64,000 bases of DNA from CADEFQ01 sp035433705 (lineage in GTDB: Bacteria > Pseudomonadota > Gammaproteobacteria > Steroidobacterales > Steroidobacteraceae). Position 1 is the stretch's first letter, and each line of letters begins with the position of its first letter. Made by a program: the position numbers and the translations under genes. Shown piece by piece: positions 8,502-16,263 of this stretch. The stretch spans positions 9,860 to 73,859 of the forward strand of contig DAORVK010000011.1 in assembly GCA_035433705.1 (NCBI GenBank), given 5' to 3'. The notes beneath the pieces are model-generated. The model made no database searches. It saw only the letters and a program-made list of their open reading frames with translations, and was not told where the DNA came from.

Positions 8502-9382
8502 GCGGCACTCACTGCGGTGTCTCTGTGGCGGGCGTAGGCGACGAGCACGTGCGCGTCCTCGTCGATCGGCTTCAGCTTCTCGGTACTGAAGCCCGCTGCG
8601 GCGAGCAGGCGCCGCAGTTCGGTGATGGGATGGGCGACGACATTGCCGCGCGAGTACTCGAGAAACTCGTACGGCAGCACGATCCAGAGCGGCGCGCCCT
8701 GCGCGAGCCGCGCATGCGCGTCGCGCAGCGCGGACTCGACCGCCTCGCCATCGCGCGCGCCGCTGAAATCGAGCATCGCGGCGTCCCAGGCAGGCGCGCT
8801 CGCAGCCACCCGCGCGCGTATCTCGCCGTCGAGGCCGCGGCGATCGGCGTAGTCGCGCAGCGTTTCGCGGGCGTCGGCCCGCGCCGCAACGATCGACAGG
8901 CGACGCGCGGCGGACGCCGCCGCATCGATCAGTTCGAGGTGCATGGGCTCGACGAGCAGCAGTCGCTGCGTGGGCACCGCGGGCGCGCTGTCATGAACGA
9001 AACCGGCGATCGCACGACCGAGCTTCGACGTGCGCGGCGCCGCAGGCCGCAGATCGCGAGCACTCGACGCGGCGCGCTGCGCATCGCGCCGGCGCACGGC
9101 ATCGGCCCCGTCGATGCGCGACAGCAATGTGCTGACGAGGGAGGCCACATCGCCCTCGGTTGCCGCCGCGTAGCACACCCATTGCCCGCGGCGCGCCCGA
9201 CGCAGGAGCCCGGCCTCGCACAGCACCTTGAGGTGCCGCGACACGCGCGGCTCGCTCTGCCCGATGCTCGCGGCAAGCTCGGTCACGCTCCATTCGCGCA
9301 GGGCGCACAGCGCCAGCAGTCGCAGGCGGGTCGATTCGCCGGCGGCGCGCAGAACGCGGGTGGCATCGGGGAGGCTGAGCAT
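8498..9382 (-). CDS. sahR: ArsR-family regulator with C-terminal methyltransferase-like domain (SahR-like)
   Basis: 294 residues. Residues 1-90 form an ArsR winged helix (LRLLALCALREWSVTELAASI, SEPRVSRHLKVLCEAGLLRRARRGQWVCYA). The ELCVCD-type metal site is absent, so this is not a metal sensor. Residues about 135-290 look like a class I methyltransferase relic: the C-terminal half is recognisable (WIVLPYEFLEY, LRRLLAAAGFSTEKLKPIDED) but the glycine-rich SAM motif I is missing. SahR proteins of Proteobacteria have this architecture, respond to S-adenosylhomocysteine and repress methionine-cycle genes; position upstream of metF-metH fits. ATG 9382 is the first possible start, because TAA precedes it in frame. 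It has no Shine-Dalgarno, and TATCTT lies 7 nt upstream. Confidence 0.8.
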   Translation of the reverse strand: MLSLPDATRVLRAAGESTRLRLLALCALREWSVTELAASIGQSEPRVSRHLKVLCEAGLLRRARRGQWVCYAAATEGDVASLVSTLLSRIDGADAVRRRDAQRAASSARDLRPAAPRTSKLGRAIAGFVHDSAPAVPTQRLLLVEPMHLELIDAAASAARRLSIVAARADARETLRDYADRRGLDGEIRARVAASAPAWDAAMLDFSGARDGEAVESALRDAHARLAQGAPLWIVLPYEFLEYSRGNVVAHPITELRRLLAAAGFSTEKLKPIDEDAHVLVAYARHRDTAVSAA

Positions 9383-9385
9383 TTA

Positions 9386-9403
9386 ATTAAAGATATATTT
9401 AAT
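9386..9403 (-). promoter_or_regulatory. Candidate SahR-type operator / promoter of the metF-metH operon
   Basis: The 18-base imperfect palindrome ATTAAAGATATATTTAAT sits 3 bases upstream of the regulator's start codon in an AT-rich island unlike the surrounding high-GC sequence. Its two halves differ at one symmetric pair. A TTGAGA hexamer (9411-9416, minus strand) and TATCTT about 15 bases downstream could form the promoter, so a protein bound here would block RNA polymerase. Assignment to the adjacent ArsR-type regulator is inference from position and symmetry. Confidence 0.55.
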
Positions 9404-9466
9404 TCCTTAATCTCAAGTCTAACCCATTGAACTCCCATGCGCGAGAGCCTTCTTTCCAGGGTGGGG

Positions 9467-10342
9467 TTAGTTGATGCCTCGCGGCGCGGGCACGCCTGGA
9501 GGCCCGAAGGCCTGGGCGACGTCGATGGCGTCGAAGACATAGGGTCGGTGGCAGAAATCGCAGGTCACGGTGACTTTACCCTGCTCACGCAGCACGTCCT
9601 GGACCTCATCCTCACCGAGCGATCGCAGCACGCCGAGCACACGATCACGACTGCAGCGGCACTCGAAACTGACGGTCGAGCCCGCGAACAGCCTCACATC
9701 GTCGATCGAGGCGCTCCGCTGCACCAGCGTCGCGGGCGCGGCATAGAGAAGCCCGTGCGCATCGAGACCCGCGGCATGCTCGCGCAGGCGCTCCCACGCT
9801 GCGCTCTCTTCGGCTCCGGGCAGCCGCTGCACGAGCAGTCCGCCAGCGCGCGTGGCGTCGGCCGCAAGGCGCACGTGCGTCGGCAGTTGCTCGGACGTCG
9901 CGAAGTAGCCGTCGATGCATTCTGCGAGCGAGGCCCCGACGAGGGGCACGATGCCCTGATACGGCGCACCCCTCCCGATCGACTCCACCGTCACCGCGAT
10001 GCGGCCGCTGCCGGCGAGCTGTGCGAAAGCAGGCGCGACGCGTCCTGCGTCGAAGTGCGCAACGCTGCGGATGCGGAAATCATGGGTGCACTGTGCGACG
10101 AGCAGGCGCACCGCGCCGTCACCCTGCATCTGCAGGGTCAGGCTGCCGTCGAATTTCAGCGTGGACGCGAGCAGCACAGCGGCAGCCGTCGCCTCGCCGA
10201 GCAGGTCGCGCACAGGTGCCGGGTAGATCGCGTGCTCGCGTAACGCCGCCCAGGACGACTCGAGCTGCACGAGTTGTCCGCGGATCGGGTGTTCCTCGAG
10301 CAGAAAGCGGCGGACTCGGTCTGTGCCGGGCTGCACGCTCAC
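9467..10342 (-). CDS. hslO: Hsp33 redox-regulated holdase chaperone
   Basis: 291 residues. The C-terminal redox switch has the four zinc cysteines in CxC...CxxC form (FECRCSRDR and VTCDFCHRPY); oxidation releases zinc and activates the chaperone in the cytoplasm. The N-terminal domain shows the conserved LLGEATAAAVLLASTLKFDG and LLVAQC. The GTG start at 10342 overlaps the gatB stop (GTGA), so hslO is the last gene of the gatC-gatA-gatB-hslO operon. The link to the amidotransferase genes is probably only one of shared expression. Confidence 0.95.
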   Translation of the reverse strand: MSVQPGTDRVRRFLLEEHPIRGQLVQLESSWAALREHAIYPAPVRDLLGEATAAAVLLASTLKFDGSLTLQMQGDGAVRLLVAQCTHDFRIRSVAHFDAGRVAPAFAQLAGSGRIAVTVESIGRGAPYQGIVPLVGASLAECIDGYFATSEQLPTHVRLAADATRAGGLLVQRLPGAEESAAWERLREHAAGLDAHGLLYAAPATLVQRSASIDDVRLFAGSTVSFECRCSRDRVLGVLRSLGEDEVQDVLREQGKVTVTCDFCHRPYVFDAIDVAQAFGPPGVPAPRGIN

Positions 10343-11778
10343 GGTCCGGCGAGCTTCTTCTTCAGCAGCTCATTCAGCTGCGCCGGGTTCGCCTTGCCCT
10401 GCGTCGCCTTCATTGTCTGACCGACGAAGAAGCCGAAGAGCTTGTCCTTGCCCGCGCGGTACTCGGCGAGCTGGCCCGGGTTCTTCGCCATCACTTCATC
10501 GATCGCACGCTCGATCGCGCCGGTGTCGGTAATCTGCCTCAGGCCCTTCTCTGCAATGATTGTATCGGCGTCGCGGCCGCTCTCCCACATCGCCTCGAAC
10601 ACGTCCTTGGCGATCTTGCCCGAAATCGTCTGGTCGGCGATGCGGCCGACGAGGCCCGCCAGCTGCGCCGCGCCCACGCGGCTCGCGTCGATTTCGAGGT
10701 TGTCCCTGTTCAGGAAGGCAGCGAGGTCGCCGGTGACCCAGTTCGCTGCGAGCTTCGGCTCGCCGCCGAGGCGGCGGACCACGTCCTCGTAGTACGCCGC
10801 GAGCTCACGGCTCGCGGTCAGCACCCCCGCGTCGTACTCCGACAGGCCGTACTCGCGCGCAAAGCGCGCGGCCTTCGCATCGGGCAGCTCGGGGAGCGCT
10901 GCGCGCACCGCTTCGAGAAACGCGCTGTCGATTTCGAGCGGCAGCAGGTCCGGGTCGGGGAAATACCGGTAGTCGTTCGCTTCCTCTTTGGAGCGCATGG
11001 AGCGCGTCTCGCCCTTGTCGGGGTCGTAAAGGCGCGTTTCCTGCACGACTTTGCCGCCGCTTTCGAGCAGGTCGATCTGCCGGGCGACCTCGAAATTGAT
11101 CGCCTTTTCGACGAAACGGAACGAGTTCAGGTTCTTGATCTCGGCGCGCGTACCGAACGTGTCGCTGCCCCGCGGACGTACCGAGACGTTCGCGTCGCAG
11201 CGAAACGAACCTTCCTGCATGTTGCCGTCGCAGATGCCGAGATAGCGCACCAGCGTGTGCACTTTCTTCATGTACGCGACGGCTTCTTTCGCCGAGCGCA
11301 TGTCGGGCTCGGAGACGATCTCGACGAGCGGCGTGCCGGCGCGGTTCAAGTCGATCGCCGAGGCGCCCGCGAGACCCTCATGCATCGACTTGCCTGCGTC
11401 CTCCTCGAGGTGGGCACGGGTGATGCCGATGCACTTCCTGGTGCCGTCCTCAAGCACGATCTCGAGCGTGCCTTTGCCGACCACCGGCAGCTCGTACTGG
11501 CTGATCTGGTAGCCCTTCGGCAGGTCGGGGTAGAAGTAGTTCTTGCGCGCGAACACCGAGCGCGACGCGACCCGCGCGTTCACCGCGAGCCCGAAACTCA
11601 CCGCCATGCGCACGGCCTCGCCGTTCAGCACCGGCAGCACGCCCGGGTAACCGAGGTCGACGAGGTTCGCCTGCGCATTGGGTGGCGCCCCGTACGCAGT
11701 GGCCGACCCCGAGAAGATCTTCGACTTCGTCGCGAGCTGCGCGTGAATCTCGAGACCGATGACCGTTTCCCAGTTCAT
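10339..11778 (-). CDS. gatB: Aspartyl/glutamyl-tRNA amidotransferase subunit B
   Basis: 479 residues from MNWETVIGLEIHAQLATKSKIFSG, the family's invariant opening. GatB binds misacylated Asp-tRNA(Asn) or Glu-tRNA(Gln) and its kinase-like domain phosphorylates the amino acid before amidation. Conserved blocks include YFYPDLPKGYQISQYELP, EDAGKS, GTPLVEIVSEPD, RCDANVSVRP and the C-terminal YqeY-like helical domain. A longer open frame extends upstream through gatA but is antisense-like noise; the ATG at 11778 overlaps the gatA stop (ATGA). It acts in the GatCAB complex encoded by the adjacent genes. Confidence 0.97.
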   Translation of the reverse strand: MNWETVIGLEIHAQLATKSKIFSGSATAYGAPPNAQANLVDLGYPGVLPVLNGEAVRMAVSFGLAVNARVASRSVFARKNYFYPDLPKGYQISQYELPVVGKGTLEIVLEDGTRKCIGITRAHLEEDAGKSMHEGLAGASAIDLNRAGTPLVEIVSEPDMRSAKEAVAYMKKVHTLVRYLGICDGNMQEGSFRCDANVSVRPRGSDTFGTRAEIKNLNSFRFVEKAINFEVARQIDLLESGGKVVQETRLYDPDKGETRSMRSKEEANDYRYFPDPDLLPLEIDSAFLEAVRAALPELPDAKAARFAREYGLSEYDAGVLTASRELAAYYEDVVRRLGGEPKLAANWVTGDLAAFLNRDNLEIDASRVGAAQLAGLVGRIADQTISGKIAKDVFEAMWESGRDADTIIAEKGLRQITDTGAIERAIDEVMAKNPGQLAEYRAGKDKLFGFFVGQTMKATQGKANPAQLNELLKKKLAGP

Positions 11779-13241
11779 GGCCAGTCCCTGGGGATGCGCG
11801 TGTGCCAGTCGGTCTCCTGCTGGAAGGCGTGGGCCGCCGCGAGCAGCTTCGCCTCCGAGAAGTGCGGCCCGATGAGCTGCAGGCCGACCGGCAGGTCGTT
11901 CACGAAGCCGCAGGGCACCGATAAGGCCGGCACGCCGGCGAGATTCGCGCCGATCGTGTAGATGTCGTTCAGGTACATCGTGACCGGATCGGCGGTCTTG
12001 GCGCCGAGTGGAAAGGCCGGCGTCGGACTGGTCGGCCCCACGAGCACGTCGACGCGCTCGAACGCCCGGGCGAAATCGGCACTGATCAGCTGCCGCACCT
12101 GCTGTGCCTTCAGGTAATAGGCATCGTAGTAGCCCGCGGACAGCACGTAAGTGCCCGTCATGATCCGCCGTTTCACCTCGGCGCCGAAGCCTTCGCCGCG
12201 CGAACGCCTGTAGAGATCGATCAGGTCCTGCGGATTCGCGCAGCGATGACCGAAGCGCACGCCGTCGAAGCGCGCCAGGTTCGAAGAGCACTCGGCGGGC
12301 GCCACGACGTAGTAGGTCGGCACGGACAGGCCGACGTTCGGCAGGCTCACATCGACGAGCGACGCGCCGAGCTTGGCAAACACCGCGCAGGCGGCGTGCA
12401 GCTGCCGCTCGTTTTCCGCGTCGAGGCCCTTGTCGAAAAACTCCTTCACGATGCCGATGCGCAGGCCCTTCGCCGGCAGCGCGAGCGCGGCGACGTAGTC
12501 GGGCACCGGCGCATCGACGCTTGTCGAATCGCGAGGGTCGAAGCCCGCCATGGCGCCAAGCAGCAGCGCGCAGTCTTCGGCGGAAGCGGCGATCACACCC
12601 GCCTGGTCGAGGCTCGATGCGAAGGCGATCATGCCGTAACGGGAGACCCGCCCATACGTGGGCTTCAGACCGGTCACGCCCGAGAGCGCCGCGGGCTGGC
12701 GGATCGAGCCGCCGGTGTCGGTCGCGGTGGCGGCGGGCGAGAGCCGTGCGGCGACCACCGCCGCCGAGCCGCCCGAGGAGCCACCCGGCACCATCGCGGT
12801 GTTCCATGGGTTTTTCACCGGCCCGTACCAGCTCGTCTCGTTCGACGAGCCCATCGCGAACTCGTCCATGTTCGCCTTGCCAAGCATCACGGTGCCGGCC
12901 GCCTTCAACTTCGCGACCACCGTGGCGTCGTAGGGCGACACGAAGTTGTCGAGCATGCGCGAACCGCAGCTCGTGCGTACGCCCTCGGTGCAGAAGATGT
13001 CCTTGTGCACGATCGGCAGGCCGGTCAGGGGCCCCGCCTGGCCACCTGCGAGCGTACCGTCGGCGCGCGCCGCAGCCGCCAGCGCAGCCTCGGTCGTGAT
13101 CGAGATCATGGCGTTCAACTGCGGCTGCGCCGCCTCGAGCCGGCCCAGCAGGTGGCGAGCAAGCTCAACGCTCGAGAACTCGCGCTTCGCGAGCCCGGCG
13201 GCGAGCCCGGCCAGGCCGCGGGCATGCAGCGCAGCGCTCAC
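11775..13241 (-). CDS. gatA: Aspartyl/glutamyl-tRNA amidotransferase subunit A
   Basis: 488 residues of the amidase-signature family. It hydrolyses glutamine and channels ammonia to GatB. The Ser-cisSer-Lys triad region is visible: Lys in LPIVHKDIFCTEG, and the glycine/serine-rich MVPGGSSGGSAAVVAARL followed by DTGGSIRQPAALSGVTGLKPTYGRVSR. The start is GTG at 13241, overlapping the gatC stop as GTGA, and the stop overlaps the gatB start. Length and order (C-A-B) are normal for the family. Confidence 0.97.
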   Translation of the reverse strand: MSAALHARGLAGLAAGLAKREFSSVELARHLLGRLEAAQPQLNAMISITTEAALAAAARADGTLAGGQAGPLTGLPIVHKDIFCTEGVRTSCGSRMLDNFVSPYDATVVAKLKAAGTVMLGKANMDEFAMGSSNETSWYGPVKNPWNTAMVPGGSSGGSAAVVAARLSPAATATDTGGSIRQPAALSGVTGLKPTYGRVSRYGMIAFASSLDQAGVIAASAEDCALLLGAMAGFDPRDSTSVDAPVPDYVAALALPAKGLRIGIVKEFFDKGLDAENERQLHAACAVFAKLGASLVDVSLPNVGLSVPTYYVVAPAECSSNLARFDGVRFGHRCANPQDLIDLYRRSRGEGFGAEVKRRIMTGTYVLSAGYYDAYYLKAQQVRQLISADFARAFERVDVLVGPTSPTPAFPLGAKTADPVTMYLNDIYTIGANLAGVPALSVPCGFVNDLPVGLQLIGPHFSEAKLLAAAHAFQQETDWHTRIPRDWP

Positions 13242-13528
13242 TCGATCACCTTGGGCACGATATAGAGGCCGGATTCGACCCGCGGGGCGTTCTGCTGGTA
13301 GAGCGCGTGCCTGTCGGTCTCGGTCACCTCGTCCGCGCGCAGCCGCTGTGCCAGTCCCGCGAGCGGATGCGCCATCGGCTCGATCCCGCGAGTCTCGGCG
13401 CGATCGAGCTGACCGACCATGGCGAGGATATTCCCGAGCGTTTCGACGTAGCCCGCGACTTCCTCCTCCCGCAGCGACAGGCGCGCGAGGCGGGCGATGT
13501 TTTCGATGTCGGAACGGTTCACGCTCAT
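13238..13528 (-). CDS. gatC: Aspartyl/glutamyl-tRNA amidotransferase subunit C
   Basis: 96 residues from MSVNRSDIENIARLARLSLREEE. GatC wraps around GatA and stabilises the GatCAB complex. The frame stays open to ATG 13567, but the family consensus begins with the MSV start at 13528, and the upstream ATG would overlap the predicted -10 element. The gene heads the gatCAB-hslO operon and is divergent from mreB, an arrangement also seen in Pseudomonas. Confidence 0.92.
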   Translation of the reverse strand: MSVNRSDIENIARLARLSLREEEVAGYVETLGNILAMVGQLDRAETRGIEPMAHPLAGLAQRLRADEVTETDRHALYQQNAPRVESGLYIVPKVIE

Positions 13529-13534
13529 GAGACG

Positions 13535-13561
13535 GATTTCACGAAAAAACGGCGCGAAATC
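13535..13561 (-). promoter_or_regulatory. Inverted repeat in the gatC leader, overlapping the predicted start of transcription
   Basis: Nine-base arms (GATTTCACG at 13535-13543 and CGCGAAATC at 13553-13561, one G-U type mismatch) flank a 9-base loop containing six A on the plus strand, seven bases before the gatC ATG. A TATGAT hexamer (13559-13564, minus strand) is a plausible -10 for gatC and overlaps the distal arm. The repeat could be an operator, or an RNA hairpin that affects ribosome access. Its role is not known. Confidence 0.35.
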
Positions 13562-13573
13562 ATACACCTCGTA

Positions 13574-13602
13574 TTGTGGAAAATGTTGTCGGTTGCTAGA
13601 TT
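13574..13602 (+). promoter_or_regulatory. Predicted sigma-70 promoter of the mreB operon
   Basis: TTGTGG (13574-13579), a 17-base spacer and TAGATT (13597-13602) match the sigma-70 layout well, with a predicted start of transcription near 13609 and a leader of about 38 bases to mreB. GAAGG lies about 13 bases before the ATG, rather far for a Shine-Dalgarno. This is the best-formed -35/-10 pair I found and precedes the long shape operon. Confidence 0.6.
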
Positions 13603-13646
13603 ACCGGCCACTTTTACGGGATATCCCCGAAGGTCCGGTCGCTTTC

Positions 13647-14690
13647 ATGTTCAAACGCCTGCGGGGCTATTTTTCCAGCGATCTTTCGATCGACCTGGGC
13701 ACAGCCAACACACTCATCTACGTGCGCGACCGCGGCATCGTCCTGAACGAGCCCTCAGTCGTCGCGGTCCAGGACGAGCCCAACCGCGGCGGCAAAGTGA
13801 TCGTGGCGGTCGGCGGGGACGCCAAGAGCATGCTAGGCCGCACGCCGGGGCACATCACCGCCGTGCGTCCGATGAAGGACGGCGTGATCGCCGACTTCAC
13901 CTACACCGAAAAGATGCTGCAGTACTTCATCAACAAGGTACACGGCAACCGCATGCTGAAGCCATCGCCACGAGTGCTCGTGTGCGTGCCGATCGGCTCC
14001 ACACAGGTGGAGCGTCGTGCGATCAAGGAATCCGCGGAGGGCGCCGGTGCGCGCAGCGTCGGCATCGTCAGCGAGCCGATGGCCGCCGCAGTCGGCGCAG
14101 GTCTGCCAGTACACGAAGCGCGCGGCTCCATGGTGCTCGACGTCGGCGGCGGCACCTCCGAGGTCGCGGTGCTCTCGCTCAACGGCATCGTCTATGCCGC
14201 CTCCGCGCGCGTCGGCGGCGATCGCTTCGATGAGGCGATCATGAACTATGTGCGCAGGAACTACGGCATCCTGATCGGCGAGGCGACCGCGGAGCGCATC
14301 AAGATCGAGATCGGCTCGGCCTACCCCGGGCAGCAGGTGCGGGAACTCTCGGTCAAGGGACGCAACCTCTCGGAAGGCGTGCCACGCAGCTTCACGCTCA
14401 ACAGCAACGAGATCCTCGAGGCGCTGCAGGAGCCGCTGCAGGGTATTGTCAGCGCGGTGAAGCAGGCCCTCGAACAGACGCCGCCCGAGCTCGGCGCGGA
14501 CGTCGCCGAGCGCGGCATTGTGCTCACGGGCGGCGGCGCGCTGCTGCGCGACATCGACAAGCTCCTGATGGAAGAAACCGGCTTGCCGGTCGTGATCGCC
14601 GACGATCCGCTCACCTGCGTCGCGCGGGGCGGCGGGCGCATTCTCGAGCTGATGGACGAGATGGGCCCGGGCCACTTCGGGCTGGAGTGA
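13647..14690 (+). CDS. mreB: Rod shape-determining actin homologue MreB
   Basis: 347 residues, the normal MreB length. The actin-fold nucleotide motifs are present: phosphate 1 loop DLSIDLGTANTLIYV, phosphate 2 VLDVGGGTSEVAVL, and adenosine motif GIVLTGGGALLRDI. The N-terminal MFKRLRGYFSSD provides the amphipathic membrane-binding region. MreB filaments position the elongasome (MreC, MreD, PBP2, RodA) for side-wall synthesis. It heads the cluster that encodes these partners in order, and the ATG at 13647 starts the family consensus. Confidence 0.98.
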   Translation: MFKRLRGYFSSDLSIDLGTANTLIYVRDRGIVLNEPSVVAVQDEPNRGGKVIVAVGGDAKSMLGRTPGHITAVRPMKDGVIADFTYTEKMLQYFINKVHGNRMLKPSPRVLVCVPIGSTQVERRAIKESAEGAGARSVGIVSEPMAAAVGAGLPVHEARGSMVLDVGGGTSEVAVLSLNGIVYAASARVGGDRFDEAIMNYVRRNYGILIGEATAERIKIEIGSAYPGQQVRELSVKGRNLSEGVPRSFTLNSNEILEALQEPLQGIVSAVKQALEQTPPELGADVAERGIVLTGGGALLRDIDKLLMEETGLPVVIADDPLTCVARGGGRILELMDEMGPGHFGLE

Positions 14691-14719
14691 GCGTGGCCTG
14701 CGCGGTCACGTAGTCGCGC

Positions 14720-15787
14720 GTGGTCGCCTTCGGAGGAGCCGGCCGCCCCGTACACAGCCGCGTCGCAGCGACCGGCCTTGCCTTCACTTTCTACGCCACG
14801 CTGTCGATCGTGCTGATGTTCCTCGACCAGCGCGGCAACTGGCTCGAGTACGCACGCTACGGGCTGTCCGCGGCCGCATACCCGGTGCAGCTCGCAGTCG
14901 ATTCCCCCTCCGCCGCCTGGCACTGGGTGCAGGAGAGCTTCGCGACACGCGAAGCGCTGCAGGCCCGGAACGACGCGCTGCGCGCCGCGAATCGCGCGCT
15001 CGCCGTACGCACGCTGCGCATCGAGGCGCTCGAAGCCGAAAACGCCCAGCTGCGCGCACTCAAGGCCGCACTGCCCGACGTCGCCGAGAAGTGGCTTCCC
15101 GGCGAAATCATGAACATCGAACTGTCGACGCTGCGCCAGCGCGTGACCGTGAACAAGGGCGCGACGTCGGGCGTGTTCAAGGGACAGGCCGTGCTCGCGC
15201 GTGGCGGGCTGATGGGTCAGGTGCTGCGCGCCGGGCCCTGGTCGTCGGAAATCATCCTCATCACGGATCCCGAGCACGCCGTGCCGGTGCAGGTGCTGCG
15301 CAGCGGGCTGCGCACCATCGCGGTCGGCCAGGGCAACGCCGGCGTGATGACGCTACCGTATCTGCCCGTCAATTCCGACATCAAGGTCGACGATCTGCTC
15401 GTGACCTCGGGCCTCGGCGGCGTTTTCCCCGCCGGCTATCCCGTCGCGCGTGTGATTGAAGTCGGGCGTGATCCCGGTCAGCCGCTCGCCCTGGTGCGCG
15501 CACAGCCGCTTGCCGCGATCGACCGCGATCGCGAGGTGACATTCGTGTGGTTCAAGCCGGGCCATCCGGCTGCGCCCGCGCCACTCGCCGCGACGGCCCC
15601 GCAGCGGGACTTCGCAGGGGCCGCCCAGAGTGCGCCGCCGAAGCCGAAGCCTGCGCCACCGGCGGCGACCCCGGCCACACCGCCCGTAACGCCGACTGCC
15701 ACATCGCCTGCCACACCGCCTGCCACACCGCCTGCCACATTGCCCGCCGCAACGCCCGCTGCGCCCCGCGGCGAGGACGCGCGATGA
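14720..15787 (+). CDS. mreC: Rod shape-determining protein MreC
   Basis: 355 residues from GTG 14720. An N-terminal transmembrane helix (about residues 16-36) and a coiled coil (about 70-105) are followed by the double beta-barrel periplasmic domain (IELSTLRQRVTVNKGATSGVFKGQAVLARGGLMGQV, AVPVQVLRSGLRTIAVGQG, LLVTSGLGGVFPAGYPVARV). It bridges MreB/MreD to PBP2 and RodA. The C-terminal 75 residues are a Pro/Ala/Thr-rich tail encoded partly by a 12-base tandem repeat. The tail is an accessory, probably disordered periplasmic extension beyond the conserved domain. Its end overlaps the mreD start (ATGA). Confidence 0.95.
   Translation: MVAFGGAGRPVHSRVAATGLAFTFYATLSIVLMFLDQRGNWLEYARYGLSAAAYPVQLAVDSPSAAWHWVQESFATREALQARNDALRAANRALAVRTLRIEALEAENAQLRALKAALPDVAEKWLPGEIMNIELSTLRQRVTVNKGATSGVFKGQAVLARGGLMGQVLRAGPWSSEIILITDPEHAVPVQVLRSGLRTIAVGQGNAGVMTLPYLPVNSDIKVDDLLVTSGLGGVFPAGYPVARVIEVGRDPGQPLALVRAQPLAAIDRDREVTFVWFKPGHPAAPAPLAATAPQRDFAGAAQSAPPKPKPAPPAATPATPPVTPTATSPATPPATPPATLPAATPAAPRGEDAR
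15696..15743 (+). repeat. 12-base tandem repeat, four copies, inside mreC
   Basis: Four near-identical copies of CTGCCACACCGC (copy 1 has T for C at position 9; copy 4 has TTGC at its end) encode the repeating Pro-Ala-Thr-Pro-type tail of MreC. As a multiple of three it preserves the frame, so slippage would lengthen or shorten the tail in four-residue steps without breaking mreC or mreD. Confidence 0.8.
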
Positions 15788-16263
15788 ACGCGAGGGTGAG
15801 CGAGCCGCGTGGCGCATTGCTGCTCTCGGCGTTCATCGCGCTCATCTTCCAGGTCGTGCCACTGCCTGCGTGGCTCTCGATCGTACGCCCCGCCTTTCTC
15901 GTGATCGTCGTGCTCTACTGGTCGATTGCCGCGCCGCGCGCCGGCGGTCTCTTCCTGCCGTTCCTCTGCGGGCTCGCGCTCGATGTCTTCCGCGGCGCTG
16001 TGCTCGGTGAACACGCGCTGGCACTCGTGGTCGTTGCGTACCTCGCGATCCGCTTTCACCTTTTGATCCGCAACAAGCCGCTCTTCGAGCAGGCGCTGTT
16101 CGCCTTCGCGGCGCTCGCGCTGTACGAGTTCGTGGTCTGGTGCATCGATGGCTGGAGCGGGCACTCACTGAACTCGGGCCTGCGCTGGCTGCACCCCGTC
16201 ACGGGGGGCCTCCTCTGGCCGATCGCCTGCGGCATCCTGTCGCGCACGCACCGGCCCCGCTGA
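15784..16263 (+). CDS. mreD: Rod shape-determining protein MreD
   Basis: 159 residues, strongly hydrophobic with about five membrane-spanning segments (LLLSAFIALIFQVVPLP, FLVIVVLYWSIA, GLFLPFLCGLALDVFRGAVLG and others). The LALDVFRGAVLGEHAL segment matches the conserved MreD signature. It is the inner-membrane partner of MreC in the elongasome. The ATG at 15784 overlaps the mreC stop, and mrdA begins immediately after its stop. Confidence 0.93.
   Translation: MNARVSEPRGALLLSAFIALIFQVVPLPAWLSIVRPAFLVIVVLYWSIAAPRAGGLFLPFLCGLALDVFRGAVLGEHALALVVVAYLAIRFHLLIRNKPLFEQALFAFAALALYEFVVWCIDGWSGHSLNSGLRWLHPVTGGLLWPIACGILSRTHRPR

Noticed and set aside
10021..11961. Plus-strand open frame of 646 codons opposite hslO-gatB
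   Set aside because: Antisense shadow of gatB; no motif and atypical composition.
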